A DNA stretch of 64,000 bases from Glebionis coronaria (GCA_025667525.1 CM046875.1:124176340-124240339); one strand, 5' to 3'. Shown: positions 45,851 through 57,396, numbered from the stretch's first letter. Program-made: numbers and translations. The notes: generated from the sequence alone by a model not told the origin.

Positions 45851-47905
45851 TTAAGTGAGATTAACCATTCCAATACTTGTTACCAAGTACTGAAATCTTC
45901 CAGTATCAAAAGGTTTAGTTAATAAATCTGACACATTTTCCTCAGTGTCAACCCTATCTGGTTGTATTAAACCTTTCTCAAAGCAATCTCCTATAAAATG
46001 GTGTCTAATTTCTATCTGTTTAGTTTTAGAATGATGCACAGGATTCTTAATGATGCATAAAGTACTATTATTGTCAACAAATATCTTAGTATGCATGAAA
46101 TTATACCCATAATCCAACAGCTGGTTCTGAATCCACAACACTTGACCACAACATGCTGCTGCAGCCACATACTCTGCTTCAGTTGTAGAGTTAGCCACCA
46201 CTGTTTGTTTCTTGCATTGCCAAGATATTAATCTGCTCCCAAGAAACTGACATCCACCAGTTGTGGATTTCCTATCAAACTTATCACCTCCATAATCACT
46301 GTCTGAATATGCAATCAGCTCCAATAGTGAATCCTTTGGGTACCACAAACCAAGATTAGGGAAACATCTTAGGTACCTAAAGATCCTCTTCACAGCATAA
46401 AGGTGACATTCTTTGGGAGTCACTTGATGACGTGCACAAGCACATACAGCAAACATGATATCAGGTCTAGAAGCAGTAAGATACATCAAGGATCCAATCA
46501 TGGATCTATAATGCCTGACATCAACATCTTTCCCATCTCCAATCTTTCCCCAGGGGTGTTCTCTATCCATAGGAGTAGAAGCCCTCTTTTCATGTGGAGA
46601 AAAGCCAAACTTCTTCAAGATTTCAGCAACATATTTGTCCTGGGAGATGAAGATACCATCTTCTTTCTGCTGAACTTGTAAACCAAGAAAGAAGTTCATC
46701 TCCCCCATAGCACTCATCTTGAATTTGTCTGTCATAAGCTTGGAGAAATCCTCACTCATCTTTGGATCAGTAGACCCAAAAATGATATCATCAACATAGA
46801 CCTGCACAAGCAACACATCTTTGCCTTTCTTCTTTGTAAATAGTGTCTGATCTATGGTGCCCCTTTTGAATCCATTATCCACCAAGTATGTAGACAAAGT
46901 ACCATACCATGCTCTAGGGGCTTGATGAAGGCCATACATAGCCTTTTTGACTCTATACACTTTATCTGGATACTCTGGATCCTCAAAACCAGGAGGTTGC
47001 ATGACATAAACTTCCTCAACAATGGTGGCATACAAGAATGCACTCTTCACATCCATTTGATAGACTGTGAAACCCATGCAGGATGCATAGGCTAGAAAAA
47101 TCCTAATAGCTTCAATCCTTGCAACTGGTGCAAAGACTTCCTCATAGTCTATCCCCTCCTCTTGTGTATAACCTTGAGCCACTAACCTTGCCTTGTTTCT
47201 GACCACAATACCTCTTTCATCTCTTTTGTTCCTGAGAACCCATCTTGTCCCTATAGGTCTGACATATCTAGGACAATCAACCAGCTCCCAAACATCCTGA
47301 ATAGCAAATTGGTGAAGCTCATCCTGCATTGCTTCCACCCAACTTGGTTCTTTGAGAGCATCAAATATCTTTTTGGGTTCTTCTTGTGACATAAAACATG
47401 CAAACAAACATGCTTGCACAAGAGGGGTATCAACCTTCTTGTGTATATTGGCAATAAATCCACCAAGTCCTTGATGGGATCTTCTTGTCTGAACTGGAGT
47501 CATAACATCACCAATGATCTGAGATGGGGGGTGATTCTTCATTGTGGAAGTGAGAACTCCTCCTTCAAAAAGTCTGGTGTCCTCAACTTCATGCTCCATG
47601 TTGCCAATATCTTCTTCATCAGACTCTCTTTGAGCAACAGGAATCTCTTCATAGACATTAGAAGGTCCACCTTGTTCAAAACTGGAAGAGAAAAGATGCC
47701 CATAAGTGTTGTCAACGTTTGAATCTTGGTTGTCAGCGTCAGGGCTGACAGCGCCTGAAATGTTGTTGTCAACGTCTGAATTGGTCTTGTCAGCGCTAGA
47801 TTTGCCTTTTTCAGCGCCTGAAGAACCATGCACGTTTGTATCTGGTGGTATTTGAAGACCACCATTATCTTGTCCAGCAGCAGCAGCAGCAAAAGCACAG
47901 TCCAA
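45851..47905 (-). CDS. Copia reverse transcriptase and RNase H, element E
   Basis: 684 codons. An acidic, Asp/Asn-rich linker with repeats (to about residue 70) precedes the RT (about 190-435: [52 protein letters not shown], active site YVDDIIFGS near residue 372). RNase H follows ([10 protein letters not shown] near 533, [11 protein letters not shown] near 580). This makes the DNA copy of the element RNA inside virus-like particles. The frame is one base out of phase with the preceding protease-integrase frame; the change lies just upstream of five GCT codons near 47890, so the polyprotein is broken there. Confidence 0.92.
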   Translation of the reverse strand: MDCAFAAAAAGQDNGGLQIPPDTNVHGSSGAEKGKSSADKTNSDVDNNISGAVSPDADNQDSNVDNTYGHLFSSSFEQGGPSNVYEEIPVAQRESDEEDIGNMEHEVEDTRLFEGGVLTSTMKNHPPSQIIGDVMTPVQTRRSHQGLGGFIANIHKKVDTPLVQACLFACFMSQEEPKKIFDALKEPSWVEAMQDELHQFAIQDVWELVDCPRYVRPIGTRWVLRNKRDERGIVVRNKARLVAQGYTQEEGIDYEEVFAPVARIEAIRIFLAYASCMGFTVYQMDVKSAFLYATIVEEVYVMQPPGFEDPEYPDKVYRVKKAMYGLHQAPRAWYGTLSTYLVDNGFKRGTIDQTLFTKKKGKDVLLVQVYVDDIIFGSTDPKMSEDFSKLMTDKFKMSAMGEMNFFLGLQVQQKEDGIFISQDKYVAEILKKFGFSPHEKRASTPMDREHPWGKIGDGKDVDVRHYRSMIGSLMYLTASRPDIMFAVCACARHQVTPKECHLYAVKRIFRYLRCFPNLGLWYPKDSLLELIAYSDSDYGGDKFDRKSTTGGCQFLGSRLISWQCKKQTVVANSTTEAEYVAAAACCGQVLWIQNQLLDYGYNFMHTKIFVDNNSTLCIIKNPVHHSKTKQIEIRHHFIGDCFEKGLIQPDRVDTEENVSDLLTKPFDTGRFQYLVTSIGMVNLT

Positions 47906-49470
47906 ATGGGAATTGTGACATATTCAAATGTAGAAGATGCCTTTTCTGCTTGTGATCCAACCCTCTCATCAATCTGTGTACCTGAAACATCAACAACTTG
48001 TTCCTCCACAACATTTGAAGTTACCTTCACAATGTCTGGATTAGTGACATGCATATAATTTAAAGTTCTAGATAAGGGTTCCAAATCAAACAACCAATTA
48101 GGACCACTTTCAGGATCACTAGGTTTATTCTCTAAGAACCTAACATGTACTCTTTCAACAATACGTTTGTCCTCCTTAAGATAAACCCTATAACCCTTGC
48201 TCTGCACTGAATACCCCATGAAGTAGCCCTCATCACCTTTTGCACTAAATTTCCCTAAGGCATCACTAGTATCTAGGACAACTACATGACAACCAAAAGG
48301 TCTGAGAAAACCAATATTAGGTTTTCTTCCCCAAAGTAACTCATAAGGTGTCTTATTCATAATTTTGTTAACCAATGCTCTATTTTGCACATAGCATGTT
48401 GTATTAACAGCCTCAGCCCAAAAGGCTATAGGAAAGTGAGCATCAGCCAACATTGTTCTGGCTGCTTCAATTAGGGTTCTATTTTTCCTTTCAGCAACCC
48501 CATTTTGTTGTGGGGTTCTAGCAATACTAAACTGCCTAGTAATTCCCTTCCTGGCACAAAAATCATCTAGCTTCTTGTTCCTAAATTCTCCACCATTATC
48601 ACTCCTAAGCATTTTAACCTCATTACTAGACCTTTTCTCAATTTGAGTGATAAATTCAATAAGAACATCAGATGTTTCACTCTTCAAAGCTAGAAAGAAT
48701 GTCCAAGTAAACCTAGAAAAGTCATCAGTGACAACAAAACAATATGACTTGCCATTCAAACTTTCTATATTAGTTGGACCAAAGAGGTCCATGTGAAGCA
48801 TATGAAGAGGTTTGGAACTAGTATGCACCTGCTTTGACTTGAATGAGACCTTGTGCTGCTTGCCTTTAAGACATGCAACACAAGAGTGGTCATTGTGGAA
48901 GGCCTTCTCAGGCAAACCATCAACTAAACCAAGCCTCACAAGTCTATTTATATTTTTAAAATTTATGTGCCCTAGTCTCCTGTGCCACAAATTACTTTCA
49001 TCTACTGAGGCCTTAGCATAAAAACAAGACATATTTGTATTCACTTTAATTCCATTTAAATTCACATTATATATGTCCTTATGCCTAGGTGTTCTATACT
49101 CAATGTACTTCTCATCAGGGATCTTAAAATCCTTGCTTAACACCAAACACTCAGTATCAGTGAAAAGAACCTTATTTTTGTTATCACACACTTGTGATAC
49201 ACTAAACAGATTATAGTCCAGTTCTTTTACCAGGAAGACGTTCTCAAAACGTAGATTATTGGTGAGAAGGGTTCCTTTGCCTTTGATGGTGCCGTATCCC
49301 CCTCCAAAGTATACCTTATCACCATCTTTAATAGGAGAGAAGTTCGTCAGATAGTCTTCCTTTCCTGTCATGTGCCTTGAGCATCCACTATCCCAATATC
49401 CATAATCATTGATCTGCTTTTGAATGCCCTGCACATAAAGAAAACAAATTAGTTTTCTTTGGGAACCCAA
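47539..49470 (-). CDS. Copia protease and integrase, element E
   Basis: Protease motif [11 protein letters not shown] near residue 28 (WDSG where many Copia proteases have LDSG). GAG-pre-integrase zinc domain near 160-200 ([21 protein letters not shown]). Integrase core with aspartates in MDLFGP (about 228) and RSDNGGEF (about 290) and glutamate in VAERKNR (about 326). After about residue 510 the correct frame is lost, so the Leu-rich tail down to 47539 is out-of-frame translation. The frame starts inside the end of gag, in the -1 phase. Confidence 0.9.
   Translation of the reverse strand: MGSQRKLICFLYVQGIQKQINDYGYWDSGCSRHMTGKEDYLTNFSPIKDGDKVYFGGGYGTIKGKGTLLTNNLRFENVFLVKELDYNLFSVSQVCDNKNKVLFTDTECLVLSKDFKIPDEKYIEYRTPRHKDIYNVNLNGIKVNTNMSCFYAKASVDESNLWHRRLGHINFKNINRLVRLGLVDGLPEKAFHNDHSCVACLKGKQHKVSFKSKQVHTSSKPLHMLHMDLFGPTNIESLNGKSYCFVVTDDFSRFTWTFFLALKSETSDVLIEFITQIEKRSSNEVKMLRSDNGGEFRNKKLDDFCARKGITRQFSIARTPQQNGVAERKNRTLIEAARTMLADAHFPIAFWAEAVNTTCYVQNRALVNKIMNKTPYELLWGRKPNIGFLRPFGCHVVVLDTSDALGKFSAKGDEGYFMGYSVQSKGYRVYLKEDKRIVERVHVRFLENKPSDPESGPNWLFDLEPLSRTLNYMHVTNPDIVKVTSNVVEEQVVDVSGTQIDERVGSQAEKASSTFEYVTIPIWTVLLLLLLLDKIMVVFKYHQIQTCMVLQALKKANLALTRPIQTLTTTFQALSALTLTTKIQTLTTLMGIFSLPVLNKVDLLMSMKRFLLLKESLMKKILATWSMKLRTPDFLKEEFSLPQ
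47707..47822 (-). repeat. 21-bp repeat cluster in the pol linker
   Basis: Six units with spacings 21, 15, 21, 21 and 21 bp. The first four spacings match the LTR array in the same order. Confidence 0.9.
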
Positions 49471-52280
49471 GTCTCGGAAGACTTGGATTCATCTGGTTGT
49501 TCAATAAGAACAGACTTAGTTCTCACAACAACCCCATTCTCATCCCTTTTAGGATGAAAAACCCAGTTAACCCCAATTGGTTTTGTAATGACTTTTGAAA
49601 TGTAATTAAACCTGTTGCAAGTCATTGAAATTCCATTATTATTAGGGTTTTGATCTTTCTTGGGTCTCCATGTTAAGCTTGAAGAAGCTTTAGACCCCTT
49701 ACCTTGTGGCTGCAAATACTTAGGTCTGGTCACGTTTCTGTCAGCGTTGGATTTTGTCCTGTCAACGCTGAAATTACCCTTGTCAGCGTTGAACCTAGGG
49801 TTTGCTACAGGAACCCATTGCCTATTTGACCAGGTGTTTGTCTTTTGAAAAGGTCTTTGTCCATGAGTGTTAGACCTTCTAGAGAAGAATGGGGTAGGTC
49901 TAATCACTTGTGGACTTTGCTGCACACAAGGTTTGGGTCTGACAACGTTTGACTTCCTAACAACGTTGACTTTCTTTCTATCAGCACTGAAATTGTTCCT
50001 ATCAGCGCTGGCTTTGGGAGCGTTGACACACTTGTATGCCAAATGTGAAAAGCTACCACAAGTATAACAGGCTTTCTTAGACACACTCTTAGGTCTAGAA
50101 GCAAAGAAACCTGTTCCATGATTGTTAACTTGGCTCTTGGGTGACCTATTATTTCTATACATCTCTGCATATTTAATGGTAGGTCTTCTAACAGTGTTTG
50201 AGCCTAGGTCAACAGCTTCACCAGTAACTGGGTGAGTAACCTTAATGGGTGGTGATTCATTGGGACTTTCACATAGCAAACCTCCCTTAACAAATAAAGT
50301 AGGGTTAGCTTTCTTCCACTCATTTAGGTCAGTCAGTTTTTGTTGATACTCTTCTACTGGAGTGACAACTCTTGGTGGGGGAGAGAATTCCTCTTCTTGG
50401 CATTCTGGTATACCAGTCCAAGATAAATCCTTTCTAAGGACACCATAGAAGTCACCAGCTGGTGGTGGAACCAGAGAGTAATCATTCATCCCAATCCCAG
50501 TCATATCCTTGGGATCCCTTTGTTTAGCAACACAGTCTCCTAGGGCTTGGGTGGCTCTATCAAATCTTTGAATCTTGAGGTCAACATTATCTTTATTCTT
50601 AATGGCCTCATCTAACTTAGCCTGTAGGTCTTTATTGACCTTTGACATGATATTTCTAATATCCATACTACCCTCTAGCTCATGTTTTAAGATATTTATC
50701 TTATCTTTTAAATCAAATTCCATTTTCTTGTATTCAGAAACGGTTTTCTCAGTTTCAGTAAGAGCTAGTTGGTAGTTGGATAATTTACACCTTTCAGTGC
50801 TTATATCCTCTTTTAGTTTTACCACCTCTTTGTTAAGTCTGTCAGTGTTTAACCTACAACCTTTGCTACAAAAAGCATCATCATATACCTCATTATCAGA
50901 TGAAGAGGAGGAGTGTGCCATGAGAGCATATTCAACATGCTCTTCTTCTTCAATATCAGCAATCAAAGCTTTGTCCTCTTCAGCATCCTTAGCCAGATAG
51001 CTCCAATCCCATCCAGTACCATCAATTCCTTGAACTGCAACCATGGCTTTGGAGTCTTGAGCTTTAACAACCTGACTTGAGGGTTTACCAGCATCAGATC
51101 TTCTAGGAGATCTGCATTCCCTCATGAAGTGCCCCATGCGATGACAATTGTAGCACTCAACTTTGGATTTATCAAATCCAGCAGTGTCTTTAGCATTGAA
51201 GGTCATCTTCTTCTTGAACCTTCTATTCCACCTATTTGCTCTTATACTAGCAAGAGCCATGTTCCACTTGATGTCCATCTCTTCCAAGTGTTCATCACTT
51301 ATCTGCTCAAGGTCCTCATATGTAATCACTGAACCATTGGGCAAAGAAGCAATGTAAGCACACACAGTATCCAAATCCAAACCAGCAGGTTTAACTCTTG
51401 GGCAGTCATTCATGAATGTGTCAGCGTCTGAAAAAGAGACGTTGACAGGACTTGTTCCAGCGCTGACAAATGATGATCCAGTAACTGGATGCATAAAAGA
51501 GTCCTTCTGATTGAATTGACCTTCACTATGAGAGAAGAAGGCCATGTTGCTGGTGCTAGCTTTGCTTCCATGTGCTGAAAGAGTTTCATCTTCTAACAGT
51601 CTTAGTTTGTTGTAGATGTCATCAAACGAGGAGCTCTTGTAAGTATTATTGGCAAGAATAGATCTTGCCTCAATCTTCCATGCCTCACTAAGACTTTTCA
51701 GAAAAGTAGCATTGGTGTCAACATCACCAACTTGTGTCCCCATGAAGGACAACTTGCTTGTGATGTCAAGCAATCTGCTTCTCACACTACTCAGTTTCTC
51801 ATTGGGCTGAGCTTTGAAGACAGCATAATCATGCAGAAGTTGCTTTTTCTTTTCTTCCTTAGTGTCTGCATTACCACCATATGCAACTTCAATTGCTTCC
51901 CAAAGATCCTTAGCAGATTCATAGCTTCTATATTTGTGCTGATTTTCTTGTCCCAAAGAGACTTTCAGAATATTTAGGGCTTTCATGTCAGCCCTTTTCT
52001 TTGCAATATCTTCAGCACTTACAGCTCTACCATCTCCAGGTTTTTCTTTCTTATCTTCATCAGGACATCCTTCAACAGCTGATCTTGCCGTAATGGCATC
52101 CTGAATCTTTTGAGCCTTATTGAATGAGTTTCCATATTCAATAATCTCCCAGAGTGTGTAGTCAAAGATCCCCAGATATTGTTCAAAGTTGAACCTCCAT
52201 AAGTCAAAGTTGGTTGCATCAAGCATGGGAATTTTGATGTTTGGTAAGGGTGAGGAGGAGGAGGTTATCGCTTCAGACAT
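49449..52280 (-). CDS. Gag of element E (large Copia Gag)
   Basis: 943 codons from ATG 52280. A Copia Gag domain occupies the first ~240 residues (FDLWRFNFEQYLG, AKDLWEAIEVAYGG, LLDITSKLSFMG). There are two zinc knuckles, CYNCHRMGHFMREC near residue 373 and CYTCGSFSHLAYKC near 737, with a long coiled coil between them (about 477-583). The C-terminal region is basic with S/N-(A/V)-D-R repeats. It ends WVPKEN-stop. The protein is about twice the length of an ordinary Copia Gag, as in Sireviruses. It would form the particle and package RNA. The stop overlaps the pol frame, and no canonical slippery heptamer lies in the zero frame there. Confidence 0.9.
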   Translation of the reverse strand: MSEAITSSSSPLPNIKIPMLDATNFDLWRFNFEQYLGIFDYTLWEIIEYGNSFNKAQKIQDAITARSAVEGCPDEDKKEKPGDGRAVSAEDIAKKRADMKALNILKVSLGQENQHKYRSYESAKDLWEAIEVAYGGNADTKEEKKKQLLHDYAVFKAQPNEKLSSVRSRLLDITSKLSFMGTQVGDVDTNATFLKSLSEAWKIEARSILANNTYKSSSFDDIYNKLRLLEDETLSAHGSKASTSNMAFFSHSEGQFNQKDSFMHPVTGSSFVSAGTSPVNVSFSDADTFMNDCPRVKPAGLDLDTVCAYIASLPNGSVITYEDLEQISDEHLEEMDIKWNMALASIRANRWNRRFKKKMTFNAKDTAGFDKSKVECYNCHRMGHFMRECRSPRRSDAGKPSSQVVKAQDSKAMVAVQGIDGTGWDWSYLAKDAEEDKALIADIEEEEHVEYALMAHSSSSSDNEVYDDAFCSKGCRLNTDRLNKEVVKLKEDISTERCKLSNYQLALTETEKTVSEYKKMEFDLKDKINILKHELEGSMDIRNIMSKVNKDLQAKLDEAIKNKDNVDLKIQRFDRATQALGDCVAKQRDPKDMTGIGMNDYSLVPPPAGDFYGVLRKDLSWTGIPECQEEEFSPPPRVVTPVEEYQQKLTDLNEWKKANPTLFVKGGLLCESPNESPPIKVTHPVTGEAVDLGSNTVRRPTIKYAEMYRNNRSPKSQVNNHGTGFFASRPKSVSKKACYTCGSFSHLAYKCVNAPKASADRNNFSADRKKVNVVRKSNVVRPKPCVQQSPQVIRPTPFFSRRSNTHGQRPFQKTNTWSNRQWVPVANPRFNADKGNFSVDRTKSNADRNVTRPKYLQPQGKGSKASSSLTWRPKKDQNPNNNGISMTCNRFNYISKVITKPIGVNWVFHPKRDENGVVVRTKSVLIEQPDESKSSETWVPKEN
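49738..49795 (-). repeat. 21-bp repeat cluster, gag C-terminus
   Basis: Three units spaced 21 bp, encoding NADK, SVDR and NADR. Confidence 0.9.
49944..50032 (-). repeat. 21-bp repeat cluster, second in gag
   Basis: About five units beside the second zinc knuckle, encoding SADR, SADR and NVVR variants. Confidence 0.8.
51420..51472 (-). repeat. Repeat units in central gag
   Basis: Three GTCAGCG/AACGT-type units, two of them 21 bp apart, encoding SAGT, NVSF and DADT variants. Confidence 0.65.
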
Positions 52281-52364
52281 GATGTTTTTAGGGTTTTGAG
52301 AAAATTAGGGTTTTGGTGTTCGTGTATCGTTCTGGTGTTCTTCAAAGATCAAAAGTTCCTCAAC

Positions 52365-52378
52365 AAGCTCTGATACCA
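52365..52378 (-). promoter_or_regulatory. Primer-binding site of element E
   Basis: The minus strand reads TGGTATCAGAGCTT two bases after the LTR end, complementary to initiator tRNA-Met. Confidence 0.9.
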
Positions 52379-52380
52379 CT

Positions 52381-52906
52381 TGTTGATCCCAAACTTAGAT
52401 CGATTAGCTTTGTGTATACGAGATTAGATCAAGTATAACACGTAGAGAAACCTTTGCTATATGCTTTGTGAATCTAAGTATTATGCGGAATTTAATACTT
52501 AAACAAGAACACAAGATGTAAACAAAACTTTCACTTTGATTATGAATGTCGAACTTGCTTACAACGAAAGATGTTTACGAATGAAAACTTATATAAAACT
52601 TGATGATAAACATTAACCTAAAGGCCTTCTTTTATAGACTAAGAAGCCTTGTACAATAAGCTACGTATCAACTATTCTAGGTAAAGATAAACATAGAAAA
52701 TACATTGTCGTTTCTATCATTACTAGAAGTATTCTAGAATATAATAAACATGTAGCTCACATCTTCCATCCGTGCTTGTCTTCAATCTGTCAACGCTTGA
52801 CTTTAACTTGTGAACGCTTAAGCTGTCAGCGCTCACTTTGCTCTTGTCAACGCTTGAGTTGTTCTTGTCAGCGTTCAAGTGATCTGGCCTTAATTTATTT
52901 CCAACA
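52381..52906 (-). repeat. Element E 5' LTR
   Basis: Partner of 40942-41467 with the same termini. The five-unit repeat array is at 52789-52879, with one unit changed (GTGAACG) relative to the 3' LTR. Confidence 0.95.
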
Positions 52907-53073
52907 AGTATGGTCAGTCTTGTACCAACCGTTTACTTAATCAAAATTTTGAAAACCCGACTGGTAAAATACATGAGTAGCATGGAATATAACGACACCA
53001 AAATACAGGAAGTTCTTGGTGACTACCCACTAGTCAAAGGTCAAGTTTTAGAGCCTACATGTCGAACCTTGCG
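52907..53073 (-). other. Element F leader, PBS-proximal part
   Basis: F sequence resuming after E, beginning with the second AGTAT. A fragment ATGGTCAGT at 52910-52918 resembles the loop region of the three hairpins on the other side. No gene. Confidence 0.6.
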
Positions 53074-53084
53074 CTCTGATACCA
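53074..53084 (-). promoter_or_regulatory. Primer-binding site of element F
   Basis: The minus strand reads TGGTATCAGAG followed by CGC, four bases after the LTR end. Confidence 0.85.
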
Positions 53085-53088
53085 TAAT

Positions 53089-55591
53089 TGTAACGCCCCA
53101 CTTGGATAAATGGATCGTTACGTGTATTTATGGCGTGTCATCAAAGCATGCAAGGCAATGTATTAAACATTAACTGACCATGACGGAAATACCGGAATCG
53201 AACATCGGTAGTCCAAACATAAGCTCAATATATAAAGATTAAATACTGAAAGAAAAGGACGAAACAGTGTCCAAACAACCAATGTAATGTATGTGTGCAT
53301 AAAATAAAGGAGTCTGGATAGCTCCCATCCAATGCATGTACTCTCTTAGAAGTCCTAAGATCGTCCCTGTGTACCTGTCGTTTGGAAACATGAAAGGAAA
53401 CTACGGCTGAGCATAAAACTAAGTTAACGGATATGAAGCAGGATAATAATATATGGGAATAGAACTGATAACAAATACTGAACTATAACTGTTATGAAAA
53501 TTTGGAGCAAACTGTGTAAAATCTGATATATCTGAATTATAAATATAAAACTAACTTATTAACTATTAAATCTGAAGACAAGTATTTATTGTATTTTAAT
53601 TGCCAGAGCTTATATATGTCATGTGTTGTAACAACTGTGCATGAATAACTGGAGGGGTGACCTCGTCATGCTGTAGAGGGGGGACCTCTAAATAATGTGA
53701 TGGGTTAAGGGATCAGCTCTAATGTGAAGGATGTAGAGCACACACCACATTCACCTGATAACTGTAAACTGATAATCCTAGTATGCATCCATACCCCCCA
53801 CTAATAATACTAATAAAATGGCCAAGCTGAGCTGAGTGGGACGATGCAGGATATCACTCTCCTGCATGTGAGTCACGACATCGGTGCCTCAAGTGTCATG
53901 GTTATGGTACCTCCGTAACTAGTACTACTGACTGGTCATGCTTGTATATAAGGCTCAGGCAATTTAACTTAATTATAAAACTGATTTCTGATAATTCTTA
54001 TAAAATATAAATAGGGAAAACCATTGGTTGCAGACGGGACATCCTAATCATGCATAAAAGGGAAGTCCTTACTGAAAGGACGGAAAATCCGTAACTTGTG
54101 TCCAGTAACCGACCGAGATCAACTGACAGAAAGACTACTCTGATTTCACGCGAGCTACAGGAATAAAGGACGCGAATAAGTGGTGTGATCTTTATTTAAT
54201 TTACTGATTTTTTTGTTAGCTTTTGATTTATCTATTACATAAATCCTGTACGTATATTAACTGATAAATCTGAACTTATAATAATTCTCTTCATATATAT
54301 AACGACTTACTAATCATTATGATACAACGTGTTCTGTCGTTATATTAATACTATAATAAATTAACTCGTTAAATATAAAGTTTCTAATTTAGAAATTTCT
54401 AAATTAACCTAATTCATATAATAAATTATACCCCTTTGAAAATATTAAAACTATTTTAGTTTAACTCATTTAAAATACAATTTAAGACATTTGTAAAATA
54501 ATTAATAAAAAGGTTTAATATTAAAATCTTCGTTTTATATGTTTAAACTACGTCCCGAGCCTACCGAGATACCCCTTCTCGGTCGCGCTAAACAAATCAA
54601 CATATTATACAAAATCTGTGTATTTGAATTTGTGACAGAAAAAATGTCGCTAAAAACTGTCAATAAAAAACTGAAAATTCAAACTGTCAATAAAGAGTCC
54701 TGCGACAGAAAGTTCTTTCGCAAAACTGTCACTAATTTCGTTTTAAAACTTACTATAATTTCTGTCTAAACTTCCCACTGCTTTCTATTTGTTTTCCCCC
54801 TGCTTTCTATGTGTTTCCCACTGTTAAAGTAACCAAACGCATCCTTATTTTTTTAAACAATCCGTTTGGGTTTGTTCCGACTGTTTTAACCGATCACAGC
54901 CCGAGCCGCCCCTGTGTGGGCTCGGCTAGGCAGAAGGATGAGGCCAACAAGACCTTAATGTCTCGGTTCAATAAGCCAACACCCCCTCGATCATCATAAG
55001 CTAAACGAACACACCCCTTTTGGGGTTTTCTGCCTTCGCTCGACCAAAAACAGCCATCACCGAGGCTCTTTGAGTCTCGGCTGAACAAAATCCAACACCC
55101 CGAGACTTGTGAGGTCTCCATTTCATTGCAGCCCCAAATCGAATCTCCCTTTTCTTGTAAATAAACATATCAATTCGTGTTTATAGAAAACTAAAATAAA
55201 GGAGGTTGATAACCTTGTTTAATTGTTAAAGAAGGACGAGTTTACACAATTCAATAATGAAAAACAACCCGAATGTTCTTTTTCTCTTCTCTTTGTTGGC
55301 GGCACAAAAGGGTTACCTAAAACCCTAGTTTTTTTTTTGTTTCTGATTATGGAGAAAAGGAACTCCCGTACTTGTTTTTATGTACTAACATGGGCTTAAG
55401 CCCAAAAATCTTTTTTTTTCTTTTCAATTGGCCCTTTTTCTTTCTTTTTTAAAGTTTCCCTTTTTTTTTAAATCTTTCTTTCTTTGGCCGGATTTTATAA
55501 GATTCATATAGTCTTCATCATTTTTTTAAACTTATACGTACATTATCGAAACCGCGTATTTAATATTTTAAAATTAAATACGGGTTTTACA
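53089..55591 (-). repeat. Element F 5' LTR (about 2.5 kb)
   Basis: Plus-coordinate edges TGTAACGCCCC and GGTTTTACA match the 3' LTR. It contains the single copy (53671-53694) of the 24-bp unit duplicated in the partner. The small open frames are shadows. Confidence 0.92.
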
Positions 55592-57382
55592 TCTTCTGTA
55601 TGTACTGTCCGATATCGGACGATAATTGTCAGCGCTGAAAACCATATATCGGACAACAAGCTGTCAGAGGCTAAAATATAATTTGTTAGCGGCTAGGGCA
55701 ACCACTGACACCTTTAGTGTCGATAACCTCCTTCAGCGTCTATGTATAACTATGTCAGTGGCTAAAATCTTACCCAATAAAATAACTCACTGGGAACCAC
55801 TTTTATTAAAAATACTTCTTGTCTTCGCTTATTTTTGGACCACAACTGCTATGTACCCACGTTTATAATAATACCATACGTCACAATACATGGACCACAA
55901 GTAATTTCTGTCTTCAAGTACACGTCCATCTTTTTGCTTCATCGTGTGAACATAGAGATTACTCAAAACCAATTTATAACTTTCCATAAATCACGTATAC
56001 TATATCCCACGTCCATCTCCACTAAATCATATAGAATATCAACCATATCTCATAAAGTACGCATAATATACATATTCATGTATAGGCACACGTTTATTCA
56101 TGGACTATATATCAACCAAATTTAGTGCATCCATAACTCACGTTTAAATTAAAACACATACCAATTTTGCATCCAGGAATAACGCAAGACACGCATACCA
56201 TATTCCTGCTTAATATTAACCACATGTTTTTGGCCCATGTACTTTTTCTTTATCCCTTATAACTCCTTTTCTGTACTTGAACCACAACAGCTTTATCTGT
56301 CTCTTTTCAAGATCTAGGGCTCGTTACAAGCCCTGCTACTGTATCCTTCATCATAGCACGTCTGTGGTGACCATCCTTCTTTTACAATACAAACAATGTA
56401 ACCTTGAACAATAAGAATTCAAATAAAGGATGTGTAGAACAGCTTTTCTTCTTATCCCATCACGTGTATAAATCTACTTTGTTCAACCCTTGGGACCTAC
56501 TGTATTTGCTTTTCTTCTTGGCATCATACGATTGTATCACATATATTACGGAAAATAAAGAACAAAATCTTTACCTTAACAAACAGCTTGTAATCACACA
56601 CCAACTTCATATGACGAGGCTCAACATAAATTGTACCATGTGAATCTTGGAAGCAAGTCATATAAGAATGCATCACAACATGTATCTTGGCATCAAGTCA
56701 GATCATAGTACTATCATGTCACATCCGCATCATAGTTTCCACAACAACCTTTTGCTAACCTACAACGCTTTTACATGCTCATAGCTGCTCACGTGAATAC
56801 TATAATCTTTGAATCAAGAACATGTAATAGCTTGTTTCTTCACCGATTTACTTTTTCTTACATCTTGATCTAAGTAACAAGCAATCGTATATATCACAAC
56901 AACACATCTTTTCTATTTTGAAAACCGATCTAGGGTTTAGAAACTTAAGCACCGAAACCTTAACTTATGGTTTGTAAATAGACCTTCGTTTAAATCATGT
57001 ACCATCATGGGTTATAACAGCCCTAAAAACTCATAACTTTCTGCTTTAAAGTAGATCTAGGGTTTAGGGGATGAAACCCTAAATCTTATTTATTAAAAAC
57101 AGAAACAGAAAATTGAAAAACCTTTCTTTGCAGCAATATTCGACGAGCTATAACTTTTTCTTGAGTGCTTAACTCGCAGATCGCTCCAGTGAGATCCAAG
57201 ACACGTGTGTCGGGAAGCTACAACACGAATTTCACGATGATCCAATGGTTAACGAAGGCGTTATGACTGCTTGAACATGGCTGCATAGTGAGATCCGACC
57301 ATAAAACCCTAGACGGGTTTTTCTTCTTTTTCACCATTATTCGACTCGAACACCTTGTTGATCCTAGCATCGAGAGCCACCC
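55592..57382 (-). other. Element G 5' internal part (noncoding)
   Basis: About 1.8 kb from the F target duplicate to the PBS with no recognisable protein. At 55618-55770 several GTCAGCGCT, GTCAGAGGCT, TTAGCGGCT and GTCAGTGGCT words occur, similar to the repeat unit of element E. Confidence 0.6.
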
Positions 57383-57394
57383 GCTCTAATACCA
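57383..57394 (-). promoter_or_regulatory. Primer-binding site of element G
   Basis: The minus strand reads TGGTATTAGAGC, one base off the usual tRNA-Met site, two bases from the LTR. Confidence 0.75.
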
Positions 57395-57396
57395 AT

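Larger units (their letters stand above)
40942..52906 (-). mobile_element. Element E: young Ty1/copia retrotransposon with extra 3' ORF
   Basis: LTRs of 526 bp each (40942-41467 and 52381-52906), target duplication AGTAT at 40937-40941 and 52907-52911, tRNA-Met PBS and polypurine tract. Minus-strand order: gag, protease-integrase, RT-RNase H, spacer, extra ORF. At about 12 kb, with a very large gag and an ORF after pol, it fits the Sirevirus (SIRE/Maximus) type, though I cannot prove the lineage. About seven LTR differences mark it as recent. Two frame changes in gag-pol and two stops in the extra ORF suggest this copy is not fully functional. Confidence 0.92.
33143..55591 (-). mobile_element. 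Element F: chromodomain Ty3/gypsy retrotransposon (Tekay/Del-like)
   Basis: LTRs at 33143-35631 and 53089-55591 and the target duplication TCTTC at 33138-33142 and 55592-55596. Minus-strand order: PBS, leader (split by E), gag, protease, RT, RNase H, integrase, chromodomain, polypurine tract. The chromodomain and tRNA-Met primer fit the Tekay/Del chromoviruses, which tend to insert into silent chromatin. Frames are broken in gag, protease, RT, RNase H and integrase. Confidence 0.9.

Noticed and set aside
49431..49451. A real intron between gag and pol of E
   Set aside because: The sequence after the stop reads as the usual gag-to-protease linker of Copia elements, so a frameshift or mutation is more likely; kept only as an open question.
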